Shown here in pieces: positions 1 through 6,212 of a DNA stretch of 7,138 nt. How positions within the stretch are numbered: position 1 is the first letter of the stretch; each line of letters opens with the position of its first letter. The position numbers and the translations under genes are program-made. The stretch lies in NCBI GenBank assembly GCA_035304485.1, contig DATGPZ010000055.1:1-7138 (forward strand), in the 5' to 3' direction. The stretch is from ZC4RG17 sp035304485. GTDB lineage: Bacteria; Actinomycetota; Acidimicrobiia; Spongiisociales; ZC4RG35. A model generated the notes under the pieces. That model was not told the DNA's origin and did no database searches. It was given only the letters and a program-made list of their open reading frames with translations.

Positions 1-375
1 GACGATCCACATCGTGATCGTGATCCCCAGCGTGACGATGGCGAACGGGAACCCCCGCACCCGGCGGAACGCCAGAGTGCCGACCGGCAGGCTGAACAGT
101 GCGGCACCCGCGGCGCCGGCGAGCAGGCTGACAGGAAATGACATCCCCGCCTTGGTCGATCCCAGCGCCGCGATGTACGCGCCGAGGCCGAACGACGTGG
201 CGTGGGTGAGGGCGAGGTAGCCCGTCATCCCGAAGATCAGATTGAAGGACACTCCCAGCATCACGAACAGGAGTGCCACCACGCCGATGTTCCCGGCGTG
301 CCCGGTGCCCATGATCGCCGGCAGGGCGATCAGGACCACGGCGAGGACGATCCCCCATATCCGTGTGAGTTTCAT
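1..375 (-). CDS. livM: LivM-like branched-chain amino-acid-type ABC permease (partial, 3' end off the left edge)
   Basis: This is the second inner-membrane permease subunit of a HAAT-family (branched-chain amino acid type) ABC importer. Only the first 125 codons are present; the frame is still open at position 1. The N-terminus is hydrophobic, with a first membrane segment at about residues 6-21. It is followed by the family signature region at about residues 44-69, where NLIFGMTGYLALTHATSFG and GLGAYIAAL match the LivM pattern NLxxGxTGxLSLGHAAFFGIGAY. A further membrane segment follows at about 80-100, and FAIVTLGI near 112-119 is also typical of LivM. The ATG overlaps the TGA of the upstream livH-like gene (ATGA), with GGAG 8 bases upstream inside livH, so translation is probably coupled. 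Full family members are roughly 300-350 residues, so about two thirds is missing. The family call is firm. The substrate is not known and need not be a branched-chain amino acid. Confidence 0.93.
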   Translation of the reverse strand, partial: MKLTRIWGIVLAVVLIALPAIMGTGHAGNIGVVALLFVMLGVSFNLIFGMTGYLALTHATSFGLGAYIAALGSTKAGMSFPVSLLAGAAGAALFSLPVGTLAFRRVRGFPFAIVTLGITITMWIV

Positions 376-1268
376 CGCCTCAGCTCCATCGCCACGGTTC
401 CTTCCCCGAACATTCCTCCCGGACGAAGCAGCAGGAAGACCGCCAACAGCACGAAGGCGAGGGCGTGCTGGAAGTCGTGCGATATGTATCCCGCCACCAG
501 GGCCTCGCTGATACCGAGGACGTACGCCCCGATGAGTGCGCCACCCACCGATCCGAGGCCGCCGGCGATCACGATCGCCATGCTCTTCAAGGTGAGGAGC
601 ACGCCCATCGACGGCATGGCTCCGAAGATCGGCGCGATCAATGAGGCGGCCCAGCCGGCGAGGACGCCAGCGAGGAGCATGGTGATCACCCGGATCCTGC
701 TGATGGGGATGCCGACCATCTGGGCGGCATCGTTGTTCTGAGCCACTGCACGGATGGCCTTGCCGAACTTCCCGATGGTCAGGAACGCGGCGAGAGCGCC
801 CAGGGCGATCATCGAGCCGACGATGGCCATGGCCCGGGGCCCGGAGATGCGGATCGAACCGATCTGGATGACGTTGGAGATCCAGCTACCGCCGACCTGC
901 CGGGGTGTGCCGCTGAGGACAACGATGACACCGGCCTGGATGGCGGTGGACAGGCCCAGGGCGGCCGTGAACGAGGTCGTGCCGGGAGCCCGGTAGAGGC
1001 GCCGGAAGACCAGTCTCTCTACCATGAAGGCGAGGGACGCGGCGATCACGATTGCCGCCAGGGTGGCGAGGGGCAACCCCCAACCTGCGTCCATGAGCAG
1101 GATCACGAAGGCATACGCCGCCACCATCATGAAGTCGCCGTGGGCGAAGTTGCCCACCCGGGCGATCCCGAAGATCAGGGTGAGCCCGACCGCGATCAGG
1201 GCATAGATGGAGCCCAGCGACAGCCCGTTGACGACTTGTTGGATGAACTCGACCACTGGTCTTGACAC
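372..1268 (-). CDS. livH: LivH-like branched-chain amino-acid-type ABC permease
   Basis: Membrane permease subunit of a HAAT-family ABC importer, 298 residues from the chosen start, which is the normal length. The N-terminus has the LivH hallmark (residues 14-45: NGLSLGSIYALIAVGLTLIF, then GIARVGNFAHGDF). Several hydrophobic segments follow (about 45-90, 145-165, 195-215, 225-260, 268-282). The cytoplasmic coupling loop that contacts the ATPase is visible at about 169-193, with GKAIRAVAQNNDAAQMVGI. Start choice: the frame stays open up to 1418, but that extension overlaps the binding-protein gene and reads like non-coding sequence. GTG at 1268 has AGGA (1275-1278) six bases upstream. A second GTG at 1256, giving MVEFIQQ, is also plausible and closer to usual LivH N-termini. 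A strong hairpin lies between this gene and the binding-protein gene upstream. Its last bases overlap the livM start. Confidence 0.93.
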   Translation of the reverse strand: MSRPVVEFIQQVVNGLSLGSIYALIAVGLTLIFGIARVGNFAHGDFMMVAAYAFVILLMDAGWGLPLATLAAIVIAASLAFMVERLVFRRLYRAPGTTSFTAALGLSTAIQAGVIVVLSGTPRQVGGSWISNVIQIGSIRISGPRAMAIVGSMIALGALAAFLTIGKFGKAIRAVAQNNDAAQMVGIPISRIRVITMLLAGVLAGWAASLIAPIFGAMPSMGVLLTLKSMAIVIAGGLGSVGGALIGAYVLGISEALVAGYISHDFQHALAFVLLAVFLLLRPGGMFGEGTVAMELRR

Positions 1269-1303
1269 GCCCCTTCCTGCTGTGGACCCGGACGCCGACG
1301 CTA

Positions 1304-1333
1304 ATGGGGCCCGACCAAACGGTCGGGCCCCAT
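1304..1333 (-). terminator. Strong intercistronic hairpin after the binding-protein gene (partial terminator or mRNA-stabilising stem)
   Basis: A perfect 13-bp inverted repeat: ATGGGGCCCGACC (1304-1316), a 4-base loop, then GGTCGGGCCCCAT (1321-1333). It begins 8 bases after the binding-protein stop codon and ends 35 bases before the livH start. On the transcribed strand the stem is followed by TTAGCG rather than a run of T, so it is not a full intrinsic terminator. In ABC importer operons, stems after the binding-protein gene often protect the upstream mRNA and lower expression of the permease genes. That role is inferred here. Confidence 0.6.
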
Positions 1334-1341
1334 CCATGTGC

Positions 1342-2592
1342 CTAGCGATTCCCCCAGGTGTCGTCCGAACCGACGATCTCGACCCGGCAAGTCGCCTCAC
1401 AAGTGGCGCGGGCGACATACACCGGGATGTGAGCCTGGTGATGATCGTCGAAGGTCATGGTGCCGGTGATGGCCTCACGGGTGACGCTCTCCAGCGCTGC
1501 CCGAACGGCCTCGGGCTCGGTGGAGCCGGCGGCCTCGATGGCTGCTGCGTAGAGGTACACGGCCTCGTAGGCGGTGTAGGCCTGGTACACGGGGTCCATG
1601 TCGTGCATCGCACGGAACGCCTCGATGAACCGCTGGTTCTCCGGCGAGTCGATCTCGACGTAGTAGGGCTCGGTGGAGTGCAGGCCGTTGGCGACGTCAC
1701 CAGCCTCATCGAAGAGCTGCTTGGTGAGCGAGAGACCACGGCTGTAGAGCGGCTGGGTCAGACCGAGCTCTCGGTACTGACGGAGGAACGGGAGCCCCGG
1801 GTCGATCGTGCCGACGAAGAGGATGGCATCCGCATCGCTCTCACGGATCTCGGTCAGGGCGGAGCTGAAGTCCAGCTGGCCCTCACGGGAGAAGAAGTGC
1901 TCGAAGGTGATGTCCGAGCCATGCACCTGCAGGGCCTTCCGGAACTCCTCGGCGGCACCACGACCGAGGTCGTCGTTCACGGCCACCACGGCAAGCTTCT
2001 TGACACCCTGGTCCGCCATGATCTTGGCCATCGCGGGAGCGAAGGCGGAGTCCGGCGGGTTGTTGCGGAAGATCCACGGATTGCCACCGACACCACCCTG
2101 TTCGGTGATGGCCGGGTTGGTCGAAGCCGTGTTGATCATCAGCGCCTCGAGCTCCTGGAGCACCGGCATGATCGCCAGGGTGCTGGAGCTGCACTGGGCC
2201 CCGATGATCAGGCGGACGTCCTCCACCTCGATGAGGCGACGCGCCGCACTGACACCCTCCGCGGGCTGGCACTGATCGTCCTGGACGTTCGCCTCGAGCG
2301 GACGGCCGAGCACGCCGCCGGCGGCGTTGATCTCCGCGACGGCCAGCTGGATGCCGCCTGCGGACTGGGACGCCACGAAGGAGGACGGGCCCGTTAGAGC
2401 GAAGATGCCGCCCAGGACGATCGGGTCACCAGTGGGGGCGCCCACCGTCGTGGTGGTCTCTTCTGCGCCACCGGCCGTCGTGGTCGTCGCCTCGGCGGCG
2501 GTGGTGGTCGTGGCGTCGGTCCCTCCCCCACACGCAGCTATGAGCAGCGCCAGGATCCCAAGGACTCCGGCCAATCTTGATGTGCGGCGCAT
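1342..2592 (-). CDS. Branched-chain amino-acid-type ABC transporter substrate-binding lipoprotein (Peripla_BP_6 / LivJ-like)
   Basis: Extracellular solute-binding lipoprotein that delivers a small ligand to the LivH/LivM permease encoded just downstream. From the ATG at 2592 it is 416 residues. Residues 2-20 form a signal peptide with Arg2-Arg3 and a hydrophobic core, ending in the lipobox LIAAC with the acylated cysteine at 21. Residues 22-55 are a low-complexity linker with three TTTT runs (28-31, 36-39, 46-49). The type I periplasmic-binding fold starts at about 57 (DPIVLGGIFALTGPSS). Typical landmarks follow: AGGIQLAVAEINAAGG (78-93), GAQCSSSTLA (131-140), MINTASTNP (152-160) and an ADAILFVG strand (254-261). 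TAYEAVYLYAAAIEAAG lies at 340-356. Cysteines at 108, 134, 398 and 402 could form disulphides. Start choice: ATG 2592 has GGAG nine bases upstream; in-frame ATGs at 2598 and 2607 would only lengthen the signal peptide slightly. The ligand cannot be deduced; neighbouring enzymes suggest an amino-acid-like or heterocyclic compound. Confidence 0.94.
   Translation of the reverse strand: MRRTSRLAGVLGILALLIAACGGGTDATTTTAAEATTTTAGGAEETTTTVGAPTGDPIVLGGIFALTGPSSFVASQSAGGIQLAVAEINAAGGVLGRPLEANVQDDQCQPAEGVSAARRLIEVEDVRLIIGAQCSSSTLAIMPVLQELEALMINTASTNPAITEQGGVGGNPWIFRNNPPDSAFAPAMAKIMADQGVKKLAVVAVNDDLGRGAAEEFRKALQVHGSDITFEHFFSREGQLDFSSALTEIRESDADAILFVGTIDPGLPFLRQYRELGLTQPLYSRGLSLTKQLFDEAGDVANGLHSTEPYYVEIDSPENQRFIEAFRAMHDMDPVYQAYTAYEAVYLYAAAIEAAGSTEPEAVRAALESVTREAITGTMTFDDHHQAHIPVYVARATCEATCRVEIVGSDDTWGNR
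2446..2511 (-). repeat. Threonine-run linker (three TTTT blocks) in the binding lipoprotein
   Basis: Residues 28-49 of the lipoprotein consist of three blocks of four threonines separated by short Ala/Glu/Gly spacers. The DNA shows this as repeated GTCGTGGT-like units on the plus strand. The region tethers the binding domain to the lipid-anchored cysteine and is likely flexible and extracytoplasmic. Such linkers are common in actinobacterial lipoproteins. Confidence 0.85.
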
Positions 2593-2640
2593 ATGCATCC
2601 ACTCCATATCTCTGGTCACTTGTTCTGGTTGTCCTGCGGC

Positions 2641-2659
2641 AAAAACCCGGTGCATCCGG
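2641..2659 (-). other. Weak stem with T5 tract between the NicX-like gene and the binding-protein gene
   Basis: On the minus strand, immediately after the NicX-like stop codon, CCGG-ATGCA-CCGG is followed by GTTTTT. The stem is only 4 bp before a mismatch, so termination would be weak at best. It could allow some read-through into the transporter genes, whose first start lies about 50 bases further on. I see no convincing promoter in the rest of this 67-base gap. Confidence 0.25.
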
Positions 2660-3709
2660 TCAGACCGTGATCTGCAGCTGACCATCGGCGGTGACCGTGG
2701 TCCCGCCGATCTCGAGGGTGGGGAAGCGCATCGTCATGTCGACGTGAGCGGGGCCGTCGGTCTCGCCACCAAGGTGGGTGTCGCAGCCCAATGCGAAGGC
2801 GATGGTCCCCTGGACGTGGGTGTCCTCGGATGGGGCGCCGATGCCGCTCCACTTGCACAGCGGGTTGGTGCCCACCCCGAGCTCGGTCAGATTGAAGGCC
2901 CGTTCGTCATTGAGACGCTCGAGGAAGGTGCGGAGGAGCTTGGCCTCCATACCACCGTGGATCGACACCACGCGGTTGGCCTCAACCTCCAGGTAGATCG
3001 GCTCGTGCAGCTCCTTGTAGTCGTCGGCGCACACCGTGCGGTCGACGACCAGGGTTCCGTAGACCGAACCGGGGTCGGGGACCCGGGCGATGCTCCCGGC
3101 AGGGAGGATCTGCAGCTGCCCGGACTGGACTGCCCCGTCCCGCTGGAGGGTTCGAAAGCGGCCGATGGTAAAGCGGAGATCGGTCCCCTCCTCGGAGGTG
3201 ACACGGACCTCTGCCTCCTGATCGACGATCTGACCTACCGCTCGGATCAGCTCCGACTGGTGCCGGGCCTCCTCCTCGGTCTGGAAGAGCATGCGGTAGG
3301 CGTTGAACGCCGAGTGGTACGGGAGGAATATGCCCCGCTTGCCCTTGTCAAGGAGCTCCTTCAGATCCGGGCTGAAAAGGATCTCCGTGTCGGACCCCAG
3401 CAGTACGAATGCGTCGGCAGCCTCGAGGGTGGCCAGCAGGACCGGCGGGATATTGAGCGGTTCCTTGAGGGAACGACCGGCGAACACGCCGTACTCCTGA
3501 ATGAGATGCTCTGCGAACGGCGCGTAGGTGACAGCAGTGGTCTGATCGTGCTGGAGCGCGGCGACCGCCCGGAAGGCGTCGTAGACGTGGACCGAGACGG
3601 TCTCGTCCCAGGCGATGACCAATTGCTCCTCGGGCTTGAGACCGAGGTGGTAGTTCAAGGCAACGTCGGCGTGTGGCAACAGCTGTCGTGCGGAGAACTG
3701 GTCTCTCAC
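2660..3709 (-). CDS. NicX / M29-peptidase-like metalloenzyme
   Basis: Predicted cytoplasmic metalloenzyme of 349 residues in the superfamily that holds M29 aminopeptidases and 2,5-dihydroxypyridine 5,6-dioxygenase NicX (about 350 residues). The C-terminal half carries the family core: IYLEVEANRVVSIHGGMEA (238-256), LNDERAFNLTELGVGTNP (266-283), GTIAFALG (301-308), and GGETDGPAHVDM (314-325) with the HxD pair His322/Asp324. Against NicX as I recall it (Fe ligands His265, His318, Asp320), His322 and Asp324 match, but the first ligand aligns with Glu277, as in peptidase-type members. Canonical dihydroxypyridine dioxygenase activity is therefore doubtful; a hydrolase or a different ring-cleaving enzyme is possible. 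The GTG start overlaps the TGA of the DUF4392 gene (GTGA) and has AGGGAGG four bases upstream, so the two are co-translated. Databases often label such proteins 'aminopeptidase' or 'leucyl aminopeptidase'. Family call good, reaction unknown. Confidence 0.85.
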   Translation of the reverse strand: MRDQFSARQLLPHADVALNYHLGLKPEEQLVIAWDETVSVHVYDAFRAVAALQHDQTTAVTYAPFAEHLIQEYGVFAGRSLKEPLNIPPVLLATLEAADAFVLLGSDTEILFSPDLKELLDKGKRGIFLPYHSAFNAYRMLFQTEEEARHQSELIRAVGQIVDQEAEVRVTSEEGTDLRFTIGRFRTLQRDGAVQSGQLQILPAGSIARVPDPGSVYGTLVVDRTVCADDYKELHEPIYLEVEANRVVSIHGGMEAKLLRTFLERLNDERAFNLTELGVGTNPLCKWSGIGAPSEDTHVQGTIAFALGCDTHLGGETDGPAHVDMTMRFPTLEIGGTTVTADGQLQITV

Positions 3710-4743
3710 TGCGCCTCCCTTTCCCTCAGGGACCGCTCGATGACATGGCGGTCCGGGGTCCTGGTATCGAGGCCGATGCGCACGATGTCCGCCAGCAGGT
3801 CGGCAAATGCCATGTGCGTGCGGACACCCGCCCCATCGACCTCCATGGTCGGACCGGTCGAGAACCCGTCAACACAGCCGGCAGCGCAGGCGGCCTCGAG
3901 CATGTATCGCTCGTCCTCACCGGTGTGGAGTACATCGGTCCGATTGGCCTGGGCCGCGGCCGCGGCGACGATTGCGTAAGCCCCCCAGTTGGAGCATCCC
4001 GCGACAATCAGGTGATCCGTGGCCACGAGGCTGGCGATGGTCGGACCGGTCTTGACGATCTCCCTGACCGCCGAAGCGATCTTGCCCATCCCCATCTCGT
4101 TCCCGAGATCCCCGATGCCGATCGTGAGGACCCCCTTCTTGGCGGCGAGGTCGAAGAGGAGGTCGGCCTTCGCCAGCGACTCGTCGACGCGGGAGCCGGA
4201 TCCGGTCCGGTAGCCACCGCCCTCGCAGGGCCCGATCTTCTCGACGGCGACTACGGCAGAGGCGCCCTGGATCAGCTCGGAGGCGAGAGCCCTCGCCTCC
4301 TCGACATCGGTCGGGAAGGGCATGACAGCCACCGAGCGCGGTAGCGGTAGCTCATCCGGCTCTCGGACGTTGAGGCCGGCGGCGACGCTCACCACGCGCA
4401 TCACCTCGGCCACCACCTCCTCACAGAGGAGGACGACGCGGGCACCGGTGAGGGCCACCACGGCACGGGCCAACGAGACCGCCCCGAGGGGACCATCGGT
4501 CTCCCCCACCGGCAGGGCCACTGGGTGGACGTGACCGGTGACGATGTACACGGTCCCGGAGGCGGCGGCTTCGAGAAGGGCACTGGCGGCGGACCATGCG
4601 AGCGGGGCTCCCATCAGGTCCCTGGCGGCGTGGTACAGCGGGTCGATGACGCCGCTGCTGACGGTCTGGCCCGACCGACGGAACTCGACGGCCATCAGAT
4701 GGTCAATCGATTCGGCCAGACCCGGATAGGACTGAGCAGACAC
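3706..4743 (-). CDS. DUF4392 protein (D-glutamate cyclase C-terminal domain family)
   Basis: A 345-residue stand-alone DUF4392 protein, likely cytoplasmic. The family is best known as the C-terminal domain of mitochondrial D-glutamate cyclase (human DGLUCY), which interconverts D-glutamate and 5-oxo-D-proline. Visible family motifs are TGHVHP (69-74), ETDGPLGAVSLARAV (81-95), an E-K-I-G segment (168-171) where many members have ERxG, GIGDLGNEMGMGKI (209-222), and TDHLIVAGCSNWGAYAI (242-258). The glycine-rich GDxGNExGMG motif is the strongest identifier. Start: GTG at 4743 has no useful ribosome-binding site, but a TATAGT box ends seven bases upstream, which fits a leaderless transcript. An internal ATG at about residue 17 also lacks a ribosome-binding site. 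It lies 45 bases after the aldolase-like gene and overlaps the NicX-like gene, so it probably acts in the same pathway. Making or opening a lactam ring is a reasonable guess, but the substrate is unproven. Confidence 0.88.
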   Translation of the reverse strand: MSAQSYPGLAESIDHLMAVEFRRSGQTVSSGVIDPLYHAARDLMGAPLAWSAASALLEAAASGTVYIVTGHVHPVALPVGETDGPLGAVSLARAVVALTGARVVLLCEEVVAEVMRVVSVAAGLNVREPDELPLPRSVAVMPFPTDVEEARALASELIQGASAVVAVEKIGPCEGGGYRTGSGSRVDESLAKADLLFDLAAKKGVLTIGIGDLGNEMGMGKIASAVREIVKTGPTIASLVATDHLIVAGCSNWGAYAIVAAAAAQANRTDVLHTGEDERYMLEAACAAGCVDGFSTGPTMEVDGAGVRTHMAFADLLADIVRIGLDTRTPDRHVIERSLREREAQ

Positions 4744-4750
4744 CCTGTCG

Positions 4751-4779
4751 ACTATACACTATGCATAATTTGCGGCAAA
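4751..4779 (-). promoter_or_regulatory. Putative promoter and operator upstream of the DUF4392 gene
   Basis: In the 45-base gap between the aldolase-like and DUF4392 genes, the minus strand reads TATAGT (4756-4751) seven bases before the GTG start. This matches the TANNNT box of a leaderless actinobacterial promoter. Upstream, in what would be the -35/-10 spacer, is ATTATGCAT (4769-4761), whose complement ATGCATAAT also occurs upstream of the GntR gene. An inverted repeat TTTGC-G-GCAAA spans 4769-4779 at the -35 position. The gap is AT-rich against its surroundings. Promoter activity is inferred from pattern and position only. Confidence 0.5.
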
Positions 4780-4788
4780 CGAGAGGAG

Positions 4789-5526
4789 CTACTCGCTTCC
4801 CTGCACCCACTCCCGCCACGAATGGGGACGGAACTCACACCCAGAGGCCTTGATGACGTCGACCACCCTCTGCAGTTCACCGGCCTGACCGCTGCGCGCC
4901 TGCTCCATGCGGGCCTCGACGTCGTCCCGGCCACCCTTGCGGGCCTGGATCTCGAAGGCGCGCTCCAGGACCTCCTCGGCCTCGAGCGCCGGCACCACCA
5001 CCACGCCGTCCTCGTCACCCACAACGACGTCACCGGGGAACACGACCACACCCCCGCAGGCAACCGGGCCGTTGACTTCGCCGCGGCCCAGGTCGGTGCT
5101 GCCCGAGCGCGGCGTCACCCCTGCGCAGAACACCGTGAGGCCCGACATCTCGATCTCGGCACGGTCGCGCACCATCCCGTCGACAACCAGGGCCTGGGCC
5201 CCGCGCGCCGCAGCATCCATGATCCGATTGCCACCCATGACGGCTCGCTCCGCCTCGCCTCCGGCCGCGGCGACCAGGACGTCGCCCGGGCGCATCGTCG
5301 TGATGGCAAGGCGGATCATGAAGCCGTCGCCCGGAGTGACTTGGACGGTCGTGGCCCGGCCGGCGACCGTCTCCTTGGGGAGGTAGACCGACTGGATCCG
5401 GCGGTCCATCACCCCAAAGCCGCTCATGGCGTCGGCGACCGATGGGACTGTCAGCTCCCGGAACCTCGCGATGACCTCTTCAGGGACGGTCGTGTCGGGC
5501 GCGAATGCGCGAAACCCAATGCTCAT
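4789..5526 (-). CDS. RraA / HMG-CHA aldolase-like family protein
   Basis: A 245-residue member of the RraA-like fold family, which includes 4-hydroxy-4-methyl-2-oxoglutarate / 4-carboxy-4-hydroxy-2-oxoadipate aldolases. Those enzymes cleave oxo-acids, usually to pyruvate, with a divalent metal. The core motifs are in order: VADAMSGFGVMD (30-41), GDVLVAAAGGEAERAVMGGN (81-100), ARGAQALVVDGMVRDRAEI (107-125) with the Arg120-Asp121 pair expected at the active site, and TPRSGS (138-143). Then come CGGVVVFPGDVVVGDEDGV (157-175) and the following VVVP. The C-terminal ~60 residues form a charged helical extension found in many aldolase members and absent from short E. coli RraA. ATG at 5526 has GGAGG ten bases upstream. 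It follows the GntR gene by 29 bases. In this locus it plausibly performs a late carbon-carbon cleavage, but RraA-like proteins are functionally diverse, so the exact reaction is inference. Confidence 0.88.
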   Translation of the reverse strand: MSIGFRAFAPDTTVPEEVIARFRELTVPSVADAMSGFGVMDRRIQSVYLPKETVAGRATTVQVTPGDGFMIRLAITTMRPGDVLVAAAGGEAERAVMGGNRIMDAAARGAQALVVDGMVRDRAEIEMSGLTVFCAGVTPRSGSTDLGRGEVNGPVACGGVVVFPGDVVVGDEDGVVVVPALEAEEVLERAFEIQARKGGRDDVEARMEQARSGQAGELQRVVDVIKASGCEFRPHSWREWVQGSE

Positions 5527-5549
5527 AGGTGTTCTTCCTCCAGCTCACA

Positions 5550-5564
5550 GAGGGCTCAGCCCTC
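5550..5564 (-). other. Hairpin at the GntR stop codon, upstream of the aldolase-like gene
   Basis: Perfect inverted repeat GAGGGCT-C-AGCCCTC on the plus strand. In minus-strand RNA it folds as GAGGGC-UGA-GCCCUC, a 6-bp GC-rich stem extendable by two G-U pairs. The triloop is the UGA stop codon of the regulator gene. No T tract follows, so it is not an intrinsic terminator. It lies nine bases upstream of the aldolase gene's GGAGG and may affect coupling or mRNA processing. Confidence 0.5.
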
Positions 5565-6212
5565 CAGATTGGCGTCCTCGAGTCGCTGAACGTTCTGCCG
5601 AAAATGCTCATCCTCCAGCTGTAGGACGCCGCCCAGGTCTCCTTCGAGCAGCGCCTCCAGAATCGCGACATGAGCCTGATGCGAGTGACGTAAACCATCG
5701 TGATCTAGACCGGTCGCGAAGAACTGTGCCTGGGCGTTGAGGGGGCTGATGGCAGTGGAAAGCAAAGCGGAGCCGGTCCCCTTGCTCAGTACTCGATGAA
5801 ACTCCGACAGGGAGTACCGGAACTTGACGAAGTCCTTGCTCTGGTAGGCCTCCTGGCCTGTTTCGATCACGTATGCAAGTTCCCTCAGGAGATCCGATTC
5901 CTGTCCCTCGATGATCCGTCGCAATGAAAGCTTCTCAATGACATGCCTGATCTCGTATATCGCAACAGCCTCCTCGAATCGCACCGGACGAGACTGAGCA
6001 ACAGTGACGCCGCGATGAGGGCGGAGGACGAGAAGGCCCTCGGCTTGCAAGATTCCGAAAGCCTCTCTCACTGGCGTGGAGCTAACACCCAGGCGCTTGG
6101 CGATTTCGTTTTGCTGCACTGGCGTGCCTGGGGGTAGCTGTCCGGAAAGTATCTCCTGGCGTAGCACGCTGGCTACGGCAGAAGCTTTTGTCTCATGCCC
6201 CAGAGAATTCAT
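5556..6212 (-). CDS. GntR-family transcriptional regulator, FadR/FCD subfamily
   Basis: A 218-residue DNA-binding regulator of normal length for the FCD branch of GntR proteins. The N-terminal winged helix (about 8-73) shows VLRQEILSGQLPPGTPV (16-32), the helix-turn-helix NEIAKRLGVSSTPVREAFGI (35-54), and the wing AEGLLVLRPHRGVTV (57-71). The FCD ligand-binding domain (about 82-210) includes YEIRHVIE (86-93), EFHRVL with His139, HQAHVAIL with His181, and EDEHF with His203. These three histidines have the spacing of the metal site in FCD regulators. The usual Asp four residues before the first His is a Leu (135). Start: the ATG at 6212 and a GTG at 6218 are two codons apart and neither has a good ribosome-binding site; a TGA lies just upstream. 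As the first gene of the minus-strand cluster it probably regulates itself and the catabolic and transport genes downstream, with a pathway compound as effector. Confidence 0.92.
   Translation of the reverse strand: MNSLGHETKASAVASVLRQEILSGQLPPGTPVQQNEIAKRLGVSSTPVREAFGILQAEGLLVLRPHRGVTVAQSRPVRFEEAVAIYEIRHVIEKLSLRRIIEGQESDLLRELAYVIETGQEAYQSKDFVKFRYSLSEFHRVLSKGTGSALLSTAISPLNAQAQFFATGLDHDGLRHSHQAHVAILEALLEGDLGGVLQLEDEHFRQNVQRLEDANLEG

Noticed and set aside
1269..1418. N-terminal extension of the LivH frame up to 1418.
   Set aside because: It overlaps the 3' end of the binding-protein gene and the intercistronic hairpin. LivH proteins begin at the NGLSLGSIYAL region, and GTG 1268 has a ribosome-binding site.
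1207..2397. Long plus-strand open frame (396 codons) opposite the binding-protein gene.
   Set aside because: It is antisense to the clear lipoprotein gene and its translation has no recognisable domain. Long antisense frames are expected in GC-rich DNA with biased codons.
2590..2599. A third ATGCATA-containing site at the start codon of the binding-protein gene.
   Set aside because: Only ATGCATA of the 9-mer matches, it lies within Met-His-Met start codons, and no -10-like box accompanies it. It is probably a coincidence of codon use.
3955..3972. GCC/GCG repeat (GGCCGCGGCCGCGGCG) in the DUF4392 gene.
   Set aside because: It encodes an alanine run in a helix (about residues 258-264) and is ordinary GC-rich codon usage, not a regulatory or mobile repeat.
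2327..3979. Long plus-strand open frame (550 codons) spanning parts of three minus-strand genes.
   Set aside because: It runs antisense across the binding-protein, NicX-like and DUF4392 genes, crosses their junctions and shows no protein-family features.
4525..5589. Plus-strand open frame (354 codons) opposite the aldolase-like gene.
   Set aside because: It is a mirror of the RraA-like gene: rich in His, Arg and Asp as antisense GC-rich frames are, and without domain motifs.
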